Source of the DNA: Phoronis pallida
Taxonomy: Eukaryota > Phoronida > Phoronidae
Reading direction: 5' to 3'
Assembly (NCBI GenBank): GCA_028565715.1
Contig: JAOXYC010229681.1
Location: 1-10,668 of the forward strand
Length of the DNA: 10,668 nucleotides
The notes beneath the pieces are model-generated. The model was not told where the DNA came from, searched no databases, and worked only from the letters and a program-made list of their open reading frames with translations. How positions within the stretch are numbered: the first letter of the stretch is position 1; the number at the start of each line of letters is the position of its first letter. The translations under genes were made by a program, and so were the position numbers. Below are positions 1 to 6,699 of the stretch, in pieces.

Positions 1-100
1 TCACCAAAGGCATCATAAACAGGAGATATAATTCAACTTTTTTAAACAACTGGTTCTGATTGTTGATTCATATTTTGACCAACATTGTCTTATTTTCCAG

Positions 101-193
101 TCTTGGCCCTTCCACAAGCCTGTCAACAAGAAGTTTGTCAAGGACTACTTTCAGATCATTCAAAATCCAATGGACCTACTGACTCTTTTGGCA
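101..193 (+). CDS. TAF1: TAF1 exon a: bromodomain 2, helix Z end and ZA loop
   Basis: This 93-nt exon is phase 0 at both ends. It follows a T-rich tract ending ttttccag (93-100) and is followed by the donor gtaagt. It encodes 31 residues beginning [12 protein letters not shown] and ending [10 protein letters not shown]. The WPF shelf and PMDL are bromodomain hallmarks. Many bromodomains have P-D-Y in the ZA loop, but here the residue before D15-Y16 is Lys14 (codon 140-142). The start of the bromodomain must lie in an exon left of the window. Confidence 0.93.
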
Positions 194-3100
194 GTAAGTT
201 TACCTTTTTCTACTTTTAAGCCCCTTAATTTGTTCTCTTTTGAGCTTTGTTAGTGCATGTCAAGTAAGTCCATTTGCACAATTTGTGATGGTATTATTTT
301 TCCCTAACTTTTGGACAAAGTATGTTTTACAACTTCATAAATAATAGAAAGTGTCTCCTTATTCTAGTATATGATTAGCACACGGTTATCAGGCCTAGTT
401 ATTCCAAATTTAACACCACTTGATCCTTCTTATTTAACCAATAGCATCTTTCACTTCGAGAAAACCTTCCCTGTGACCAAATCTCCATGCGATTTCTCAA
501 CTTTAAAGAATTGCGAGACCTTAGTTTTGAAAGTGCTTTTTGAAGTTATGATATTTTGACACTCTCTTCGTTTTTGCCTTGTCATTACTCTTGTATGTTA
601 ATATTACTATTTCAGAATGTAGAAAAACACAAATATCACAATCGTGACCAGTTCATAGAGGATGTCACCCTCATTCAGACCAACAGTGAAAAGTACAACG
701 GTGCAGATAGTGCCTTCACCAAGACAGCGCAATACATGGTGGAATTGTGCAAACAAATGCTACAATTGGTAGGTCATGTCGGGATAACGTTAAACTTTGA
801 TAATATTTTCAGCATTATTGAAATGAAAAAGTGTAAATATTAAAAATGGAATTTGATTGCGAGATAATTATATTATGGAAATTGAAAATCAGAATTTATT
901 TTTATAAATGTTAAAAAATATGTGTTGGTTATTACTGCAAGTTATTCAGCTGCAACTTATGATTTTTTTCCTTTTAACACGGAAAACAGAAAGATGTAAT
1001 CAAATTTGATAATATTTTAAGATGCTCTTCATCAAGTTATTTTTGATTATTTGTAACATCTTAATAAACTATTGTTTATATGTCTTACTTTCACAGCAAT
1101 ATGAACAAATCTCACAGCTGGAAACAGCCATTCACAATGCTCAAGAGGCGGCGCTAGATGCTGCTGAGAGCGAGAGTATCGTGACGGGAGGAACGTCTTA
1201 TATTGACGAGAGTAGTATGATGGGTCAGTCTTATTTAACGATAAAAATAATTTAATAATTAAATTTGTATTGTAATTGCTTAGCTGATTAAGGAAAACAA
1301 ACTTTCTTACTCATTTTCATGATGCCTCTGATAAGGATTGGTTTTGCTGATATGAGCACTCACATTCTAAATGTAAAATTTAAAAGTTGAAAGTTCAAAT
1401 TATTTTGGCAATGAACAATGTACAAAATCCAACTTACTATTCTAAGTCTGTGATACAAGAATCAATAGTTTTGTTTGTTTTTTGTCATAAACAGATGAGT
1501 CTGGAAGAAAAGTTTCAGCTAAACACACAATACGTAAATTATGAATTGTATATTTTAGTTCACAAAATAAATACAATCTGTTTTGTTCAGGGGCAGATCT
1601 GGAGAGCTTGGATAACTACAGTCTGGCTGGTAAAGAAAATGTGACAATTGTGGAAGAGGGCATGTTGGACTCAAGTATTCCAGTCTATCAACAGGAGGTT
1701 ACTAGATTTATTCATATTTTTTGTATAAAAATGGTTGGAAGATAGCAATTTTAAATTAGTGTTTGATAGGCATAGCAGTTAACTTCCTTGTGTAATCCAA
1801 GCAAAAGATGCTGCTAACAAGTTCTGACAGTTTGTGTTAAAACGGGTTACTTATATTTTGGTAGTAAGACCTGGCTCAATGGGAGTTGGCTTAAACTATA
1901 AATAAAACAGTGTCATATTATACATTGTATTTATGCAATGTGCAAGGTGATACGGAAAAACAACCTAATGTCAATTTCAGGTTGTGCCTGTTAAAACTGT
2001 AAAATGCACAATGTCAATTTCAGGTTGTGCCTGGTGAAACTGACATCATTGACATAGAGGGTGAAGGTGAAACCTATCATGACAGTCAGATGGACACGTA
2101 TGATGACAGTCAGATGGAAGGTGAACAGACTGTAGTTCAGGAGAGGGCTGAGGATATTATAGGTATGGGTTTTGTGATATACCAAGAGACGAAACAGTAT
2201 AGGATTGTTTCTAATATCAAATCACAAAGTAATGAAGGGGATAAGCTATGAATTAGCTCTGTTAGTGTACACTAAACGAGCTCAGTAAAGTGAACTCACT
2301 GGGGTATAAGCCCACTCACTCGGGTATAAGCCCACCCCCCAGGTGTAAGCCCATAACCCTGTTTTGATAACACCTTGATTGTAAGCCAATTACAAAAATG
2401 GCCTGTATAAGCACACTCGAGTGTATTAAAGCCGATCTCAGTTTTTGCAGAATTTCAAATCTATAAGCCCGCTCTGGGCTTATACTCGAGTGAGTATGGT
2501 AGGTTAATAGGCCATTCTAATTAGTTTCCCACTTACACCCTAGCTATGTGCATATGTGTCTGACTGTGGGAAATATAGTGCATGCAGTCCACACACAAAC
2601 TGCCAAGAAAAACATTAAGACACTTATTGAAGTGAGATACAAATGATTTATGTTTGATTTGGATGACTTTCTGAGGCTAAGTGAGCCAATGTGCTTATTA
2701 ACCTGCAACCCACAGCAATATTTATGCTTAGACAGTTAATTTAGGCTTAAGAGATGAATATTTAGGCTAAGAAAACAGTATAGACCGAAGACCCAGACAT
2801 GGCCTCTTGGTTATGTTGCTTTTGGCAGGGTAAGACTTGTTGATTTGGTGGGTTCAGAGGTCAGAGTACATATTTAATGCCTGGGGGTCAAACATGGCCT
2901 CACGGTGATGTTGTTTTTAGATGGGAGACTTGCTGTTTTAATGAATTTAGAGGTTAAAGGTTATGTAATAGGCCAGAGGTCAGACATCACCCCACTTGAC
3001 TGTTGTTTTAGTTGTCTACTTGTTTCAGTCACCTGTCAATGCAGTTTCTGATTGATTTCTATGCTGCTAGCACACAGTCACTGAAACAAATTTACTCTGG

Positions 3101-4573
3101 AACAAACCTTGTGTGACCACCTCACTTGTCTTCGGTCAACTTGATAACAAAATGACAATTTACCTCACTCTCTCAAGTTGGGGGTGGACTTTTTGCAGTA
3201 CTGGTACTAGTGTAACTGCAATCTCTCGTCTAGCGGACATGTCACTAGTGTCATTTTTTTCAACCAGAGCAAAGTGATTAATGTATGACCAAACGGATAT
3301 ATTATTGTTTCTTTTAAACAGTGACTAGGTAAAATGTTCATGAAAATTGTAATAAACATTGCAATAAACATTTGCAATGTATGAAAATGTCTTTATTGAT
3401 ATTAAAAGTGAAAATGTATTTAGCGAGTTATCAGAGTCAATCAGTTGTCGCCGACATAATCACCCATTCTGCTAAACCATGATAAAATGGAAACTTCAAA
3501 TAATTTTTACCGATTTTTCCTTTCAGGAAAATTGAGTGACGACAGTAGTGATGGGGAATATGAAGAAGAGTCTAGTGCTGTCGAGCCCCAAGAATCATCA
3601 CAATACTACGACATGTCGTACGAGTCTAGTGACATGCAGAATGAGTCGAATGAGGTGCAGTACCAGGATGATTCGGCTATAGACATGTCAGCGTATCAGG
3701 ATGAAGATGGGAATCTGATACAGTTTCAGCCAGGTATGTGGTTTAAAATTAGATTCTTGAGAGTTGAAAGTTGCTGTCCCTAAGTTTAAAAACCATTTCA
3801 ACTGTTTGAAAGAAGTGTGAAAGAATGGACTTTATTTAATATGCAGGTTGAGAAAACTTTTGAAACATTACTGTTTTTTATTAATAAAATAGGGTGTCGA
3901 GCACCGGTAATTTGAAATGATAAAAGTATAAAAACTCCTTCTACCGGTTATAAAATCTATTAAAATAACACAAGCTTTCGAAACAATGTTCTTCCTCTGG
4001 TCAATCAAGCATAATTTATTTCCTTTATTATGCTTGATTCACCCGAGGAAAACCATTGTTTCGAAAGCTTGTGATATTTTAATAGATTTTATAACCGGTA
4101 GAAGGAGTTTTTATACTTTTAACATTTATTAATGGTTCGAAGACACAGCTTCTCCATTTTAATCTCGATGTTCACGAATCAAGCCTCACCTGTAACTTTT
4201 TGGACAAAAAAAGACCATGCAGCCATGCCAGCCTATACCCAAGTTGTGCACCACTAGTAAACTCCCAAAGAAGTTTCAATAGTATACGAGAGCCATAGTA
4301 CTACAACCATTATTGAATTCAATTTTGTCTTTTATAGAACAATTTCAACCAGTTGCTGCAGACTATGAGGACTCACGTGACAGTTTTGATCCAACTGAAT
4401 TCTTTGAGCACGCCCGCTTCAAGACCCCTGACGAGACGGGAGAGGTAGAAGATGAAAACGAATCAGTAGAACCGAGTATTAATCAAGATTTACAAATGTC
4501 TGAGTCGGAGAGTGAAGGGGAGGAGCCACAGCAGCAGGCTGATCCATTCGACTTTGATGAGTTTCTTGATTAA
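101..4573 (+). CDS. TAF1: TAF1 C-terminal part (bromodomain 2 and acidic tail), seven exons, 5' partial
   Basis: TAF1 is the scaffold subunit of the general transcription factor TFIID in the nucleus; its paired bromodomains bind acetylated histone tails. The exons 101-193, 616-768, 1097-1223, 1591-1697, 2024-2162, 3527-3733 and 4338-4573 join in phase to 1062 nt, or 353 residues plus TAA. Residues 1 to about 95 match the second bromodomain: a WPF shelf at residues 2-4, the ZA-loop motif NPMDL at 22-26, and the acetyl-lysine-binding Asn at 59 in KYNG. The helix that follows contains [13 protein letters not shown], which resembles the human segment AKEAALEEAELES. The rest is a disordered acidic tail with CK2-like Ser-acidic clusters. 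Exons for the kinase/HAT core, the zinc knuckle and bromodomain 1 lie upstream of the window. Family assignment is firm; the exact splice choices in the tail are inferred from GT-AG sites and phase. Confidence 0.95.
616..768 (+). CDS. TAF1: TAF1 exon b: bromodomain 2, helices A to C
   Basis: This 153-nt exon is phase 0 at both ends, with acceptor ctatttcag and donor gtaggt. Its 51 residues continue exon a without a gap: MDLLTLLA joined to NVEKHKY has the same length as the human MDLETIRKNISKHKY. KYNG (residues 57-60 of the joined fragment) carries the conserved Asn that contacts acetyl-lysine. [11 protein letters not shown] corresponds to the start of helix C. All expected core positions in this stretch appear intact. 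Confidence 0.95.
1097..1223 (+). CDS. TAF1: TAF1 exon c: end of bromodomain 2 and following helix
   Basis: This 127-nt exon enters in phase 0 and leaves in phase 1. The acceptor is ctttcacag and the donor is the modest gtcagt. It begins [20 protein letters not shown], matching the human segment that ends helix C and runs into an Ala/Glu-rich helix. It then passes into a Ser/Gly-rich start of the tail ([13 protein letters not shown]). The weak donor fits the possible alternative splicing immediately downstream. Confidence 0.92.
1495..1533 (+). CDS. TAF1: Possible 39-nt TAF1 cassette microexon (basic insert)
   Basis: A strong T-rich tract (about 1468-1487) ends in ataaacag at 1494, and a gtaaat donor starts at 1534. 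The 39 nt between are exactly 13 codons. Entered in phase 1, as exon c leaves, they read [13 protein letters not shown] with no stop and exit in phase 1, as exon d requires. Inclusion or skipping would keep the frame and would add a basic patch to an acidic tail. Against it, the downstream intron would be only 57 nt, the donor is weak, and I cannot show conservation. Other C-terminal TAF1 exons are alternatively spliced in flies and mammalian neurons, so the idea is reasonable but unproven. Confidence 0.35.
1591..1697 (+). CDS. TAF1: TAF1 exon d: acidic tail
   Basis: This 107-nt exon enters in phase 1 and leaves in phase 0, with acceptor ttttgttcag and donor gttact. It reads from a shared Gly codon into [16 protein letters not shown] and ends PVYQQE. 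A second AG six bases downstream (1595-1596) is also in frame. Using it would remove Gly-Ala, so a tandem-acceptor isoform is possible. The protein is low-complexity and acidic, as expected after bromodomain 2, and its sequence is poorly conserved. Confidence 0.82.
1967..2042 (+). repeat. Tandem duplication of the exon e 3' splice site (43-bp period)
   Basis: The 24 bases at 1967-1990 recur exactly at 2010-2033, and similarity continues for about 9 bases more with two mismatches. Each copy holds the full acceptor context (tcaatttcag followed by gttgtgcctg). The 43-bp period is not a multiple of three. The downstream acceptor keeps the TAF1 frame. The upstream one adds 18 codons and then meets TGA at 2035-2037. 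Confidence 0.9.
2024..2162 (+). CDS. TAF1: TAF1 exon e: acidic tail with an 8-residue tandem repeat
   Basis: This 139-nt exon enters in phase 0 and leaves in phase 1; the donor is gtatgg. It begins [16 protein letters not shown]. Residues TYHDSQMD and TYDDSQME are encoded by two adjacent 24-nt units (2072-2095 and 2096-2119), an in-frame tandem duplication. The acceptor chosen is the downstream of two near-identical copies, because the upstream copy at 1980 leads to a stop at 2035-2037. If the donor is not used, the frame runs on to a stop at 2249-2251 and adds 29 residues. Confidence 0.85.
2294..2495. repeat. Cluster of direct and inverted 20-bp repeats in a TAF1 intron
   Basis: Two adjacent 20-bp units at 2294-2313 and 2314-2333 differ by one base (core actcactcgggtataagccc). 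A degenerate third unit ends near 2352. The reverse complement of the second unit lies at 2476-2495, also with one difference. Weaker gtataagc and actcgagtg pieces lie between (about 2405-2435). The RNA could fold back over roughly 180 nt. A degenerate mobile element is possible; the family is not recognised. Confidence 0.8.
2797..2990. repeat. Diverged tandem duplication, about 95-bp period
   Basis: The copy starting acatggcctc at 2797 recurs at 2892, with recognisable similarity over about 70 bases (agacttg and agaggt motifs in matching order). A third partial start (ggtcagacatcac) follows near 2979. It lies inside the 1364-nt intron between exons e and f. No coding potential is apparent. 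Confidence 0.65.
3351..3368 (+). terminator. Two sense AATAAA motifs in a TAF1 intron
   Basis: aataaacatt at 3351-3360 is followed by a second aataaa at 3363-3368, then a T/G-containing stretch (tttgcaatgtatg, gtctttattg). Cleavage here with exon e unspliced would give a protein ending after the 29-residue read-through at 2249-2251. In AT-rich DNA such hexamers are common, so use as an intronic poly(A) site is speculative. Confidence 0.25.
3527..3733 (+). CDS. TAF1: TAF1 exon f: Ser/Asp/Tyr-rich acidic tail
   Basis: This 207-nt exon is phase 1 at both ends, with a strong acceptor (ttttcctttcag) and donor gtatgt. It encodes 69 residues starting [15 protein letters not shown], a typical casein kinase 2 acidic serine cluster. 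A Tyr/Met/Ser-rich section follows ([11 protein letters not shown], then [10 protein letters not shown]). It resembles in composition the MSYEGDGG region of the vertebrate TAF1 tail but cannot be aligned with confidence. Because it is a multiple of three with equal phases, it could be skipped without a frameshift. Confidence 0.88.
3894..4146. mobile_element. Foldback (MITE-like) element in the last TAF1 intron
   Basis: Bases 3915-4015 pair with 4027-4127 as a near-perfect inverted repeat: about 101 bp per arm, no gaps and roughly six mismatches, around an 11-nt loop (4016-4026). Weaker inverted similarity extends outward to gtgtc at 3894-3898 and gacac at 4142-4146. There is no coding capacity. 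A 9-bp direct repeat, tttattaat, occurs at 3877-3885 and 4125-4133, but it overlaps the right arm and is AT-only, so it is doubtful as a target-site duplication. The shape fits a nonautonomous DNA transposon; the superfamily is not determined. Confidence 0.8.
4338..4573 (+). CDS. TAF1: TAF1 terminal exon g: C-terminus and stop
   Basis: The acceptor cttttatag and phase-1 entry give [19 protein letters not shown] and 78 residues in all, ending at TAA 4571-4573. The exon contains the acidic cluster SESESEGEE, a QQQ run and the terminus [10 protein letters not shown]. That ending puts aromatic residues in an acidic context, which resembles acidic activation motifs, but this is only a sequence impression. 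No GT donor that would restore a longer frame is apparent before the stop. The 3' UTR follows directly. Confidence 0.9.
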
Positions 4574-4998
4574 AATGTTTAGGACATTTTTGGGAGAATC
4601 AAGATTAAAAGAGTTGAATTTATCATTTGTAATGTAAAAATGTAAAAAGCTTAATGTAAATATTATTTTTGTACAGTATACTAATTTGACAATGATATCG
4701 TATGTTGTGATAAGAAAAAGACAGATAGAACCTGCATTTGATATGTCTTTTTGTGAAACAGTTGCATAGAGTATTTTATGAAATGGTTTAATTTGCAAAA
4801 CATTTGCACAATTTTGAATATATGTTAAATCAGATTTGTGAAACAAACTGTCTTTTTTAAGTCGAGAAAATGCATTTTGTATTATATTATTGGTATGAAG
4901 TATGTATTGTAAAACTACATAACATATTAGGTTTAGATCATGTACTTTGTACTGTATCATCAATGTCATTGGAAATAAATGTCATCAAAATTGAAAAT
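4574..4998 (+). other. TAF1: TAF1 3' UTR (shortest form)
   Basis: AT-rich noncoding sequence between the stop and the first good poly(A) signal. It contains several short repeats of the type aaaatgtaaaaa and gtgaaaca. The 159-codon open frame on the opposite strand here is low-complexity and overlaps the coding end, so it is not taken as a gene. The true end could be downstream if other signals are used. Confidence 0.7.
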
Positions 4999-5010
4999 TT
5001 GTTTTCAATT
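4974..5010 (+). terminator. TAF1 poly(A) signal and adjacent hairpin
   Basis: AATAAA lies at 4974-4979. A perfect 9-bp hairpin begins ten bases later: aattgaaaa (4989-4997), loop tttg, ttttcaatt (5002-5010). Cleavage 10-30 nt after the signal would fall in or just beside the hairpin. A T-rich stretch overlaps its right side. Confidence 0.65.
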
Positions 5011-6060
5011 ATTGAGTAAGCATACCATATTCTTGACCAAATGGAAATTGAGTCATTTTATTTCAATTCTTTAATATTCTAAAAATGAATGGTAATGAAT
5101 GTAATGTATATCATGTTTTTGATAAATGTCCTTCAACACTGATGTTGAACTGTTTAAAAATTAAAAAAAAAACGTTTATTGGTTTTGCTGGTGTTTACAT
5201 ATTTTTTTAAAAACCCACAAAATTGCTAAACCTGTATAAAAACCAACTGTTTCTTGGTTTTGCTGGTTAATTAAAATATTAGATAAACCACAAAATTGCA
5301 AAATCTTTTCTCATATGTGGTCACCAACACAGACATCAACCAATGCATTGTGTGACGTGGTTATCACGAGCCCCCTGCAATCCTATTCATTGTTGGCGAG
5401 TGATATTTGATTACAAAACCACACTGTTTGTAAATAGGCTTATTGGTGACGGCTATTGAAAGGATTAGTCAAATTAACGACACCATAAATTTAATTAAAG
5501 TAACAACTTCTCAGCTTTATTCGTGTTATTAAATTAATCATATTGTTGGGTGGTGATGATTAGCTTTGATATAGAAATGATATCCAGCCTGTCGTAAGAT
5601 GAAAGCTGAAGTGATGAAATTGTATTTCCAAACTTAACCATCTAACTCTGCTTTTGACCATAGGCCTTTTCTAAAGAGCTTACCGTATTCAATTGGCACT
5701 TTTTGGCTTTTTTATTGGCAATTGTAAAATAATTTGTTTTATGTGAAACACAATTCCTTAGTAATGTAAATTTCAGGAAAACAAAATCTTCTAAAAATGG
5801 TCTGAAGTGGTGTTCGCATAAAAGTATCGAGTTGTTTCTAGGACAATATTTTGGATTTGCGACAGTAAAAGTTCAATTTGGAATGTTACACCTTTACTAC
5901 GGTAATCAACATAACAAAACCCTGGGTGTCAGATTTGATTATCCATTTTTATCAAAAATGCCAGATTATTTTATTCATAATCTATACTTCAGTGTGCATG
6001 TGGTCAAACCCCTCTCAAAACAAACAAATCTTCACAAAAGTTGACTTAAACCTGCCAGGC
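5011..6060. other. Intergenic or extended 3' UTR, no gene seen
   Basis: No open frame here has splice sites, composition or family similarity that would support a gene. The short frame at 5832-6044 resembles no family I know. The stretch holds one imperfect repeat pair (5179-5300) and AT-rich filler. It may be spacer or an extension of the TAF1 3' UTR. Confidence 0.55.
5179..5300. repeat. Imperfect direct repeat, about 74-bp period
   Basis: ttggttttgctgg occurs at 5179-5191 and 5254-5266, and ccacaaaattgc at 5215-5226 and 5288-5299, in the same order and nearly the same spacing. The second copy starts inside a perfect 8-bp hairpin (aaaaccaa 5239-5246, ttggtttt 5254-5261). It is noncoding and of unknown origin. 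Confidence 0.7.
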
Positions 6061-6065
6061 TAGTC

Positions 6066-6080
6066 AACCACAATGTGGTT
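6066..6080. promoter_or_regulatory. 15-bp perfect palindrome of two RUNX-type sites
   Basis: AACCACA and TGTGGTT face each other around one central A. TGTGGT is the established RUNX/Runt core. The palindrome is seen directly; function is inferred and could be chance. Confidence 0.3.
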
Positions 6081-6371
6081 AAGTCAGACCCCCAGTCCCG
6101 CATGTCATGTTTAGTGATAAAAAGACGTGTTGTGATCTTGGTGGTTTTGTCTAACCAAGTGTCTACACTTTGTAATATCATGTTTGCTGCTGAACAATCG
6201 ATGGGTTGTGATGATGGTTGGAAAATGGTCAAAATTGCCTCTAGGGTTTTCTTGAATTACGGAAATGGAGATGGTGGGAAAATAGGAAGTGGAGATGGTG
6301 CGAAAATATTGTTCAAAGGTTTTGATCAAATTGATGACGAAGACCAAATGAAAATGCACAAGGGATTGTAA
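6075..6371 (+). other. 98-codon open frame with in-frame 24-bp repeat, doubtful gene
   Basis: The frame contains two adjacent 24-bp units, 6261-6284 and 6285-6308, differing at two bases and reading GNGDGGKI and GSGDGAKI. The C-terminal end is charged (FDQIDDEDQMKMHKGL). The only AATAAA on this strand that would serve it is at 6640-6645, about 270 nt after the stop. Against a gene: the frame overlaps similarly long frames on the other strand, no family is recognised, and a tandem repeat of this kind can arise in noncoding DNA. Most likely spurious or a relic. Confidence 0.15.
6261..6308. repeat. Two-copy 24-bp tandem repeat
   Basis: Adjacent units ggaaatggagatggtg... and ggaagtggagatggtg... 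match at 22 of 24 bases. Both are unusually G-rich on the + strand compared with the AT-rich surroundings. Confidence 0.85.
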
Positions 6372-6639
6372 TCAAAATTTATTTTTTAAACCAGCTACCA
6401 TTCTTCATGGAAACAAGCAGTGTTTATAAAAAATGTGGACCGTTTTTTAAAAAAGTTTTTTTGGATGAAAACTTTTTCCTCGATAAAAAGGCATTTCTTA
6501 CCAAATCCAAATTATTCAAAAGACAAATGTGAGAATTAAAAATAGAGTCATGTTTTGCAGCAAAGAGTAGATTGGTGTAAAACAGGTGTACAATGTGTGT
6601 GATTTTTTTTGAAAATTGTTTGCATTTTTTTGTAAAGAA

Positions 6640-6695
6640 AATAAATACTTTTTTAAAAGCATAAAAACAAGTTGTTCCAGTCTTAAACATTTATT
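6640..6695. terminator. Opposed poly(A) signals
   Basis: AATAAA lies on the + strand at 6640-6645 and on the - strand at 6690-6695. The facing signals are only 44 bp apart, with T-rich stretches on both sides. This arrangement suits the meeting point of two convergent transcripts, for example a long TAF1 3' UTR and a minus-strand neighbour. Chance is possible in AT-rich DNA. Confidence 0.3.
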
Positions 6696-6699
6696 TAAT

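Noticed and set aside
371-559. 62-codon open frame between the first two TAF1 exons
   Set aside because: It lies wholly in an intron whose removal joins bromodomain residues at exactly the human length.
1387-1644. 85-codon open frame starting upstream of the possible microexon
   Set aside because: It crosses clear splice sites and reads exon d in a different frame from the TAF1 chain.
1991-2185. Minus-strand frame over exon e
   Set aside because: Shadow of the TAF1 exon and its duplicated acceptor; low-complexity sequence.
3020-3089. 10-bp inverted repeat ttgtttcagt / actgaaacaa
   Set aside because: Widely separated and short; little beyond chance in this intron.
4490-4969. 159-codon minus-strand frame, the longest in the window
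   Set aside because: It lies opposite the TAF1 C-terminus and 3' UTR, is rich in Ile/Leu/Phe/Lys from AT-rich DNA, and shows no motif or splice context.
6105-6590. Recurring tcatgttt pieces at about 6108, 6179 and 6549
   Set aside because: The matches beyond the 8-mer are too weak to call a repeat family.
6424-6690. Minus-strand 88-codon frame rich in Phe and Lys
   Set aside because: Its composition follows runs of A and T, and it overlaps the opposed poly(A) signals.
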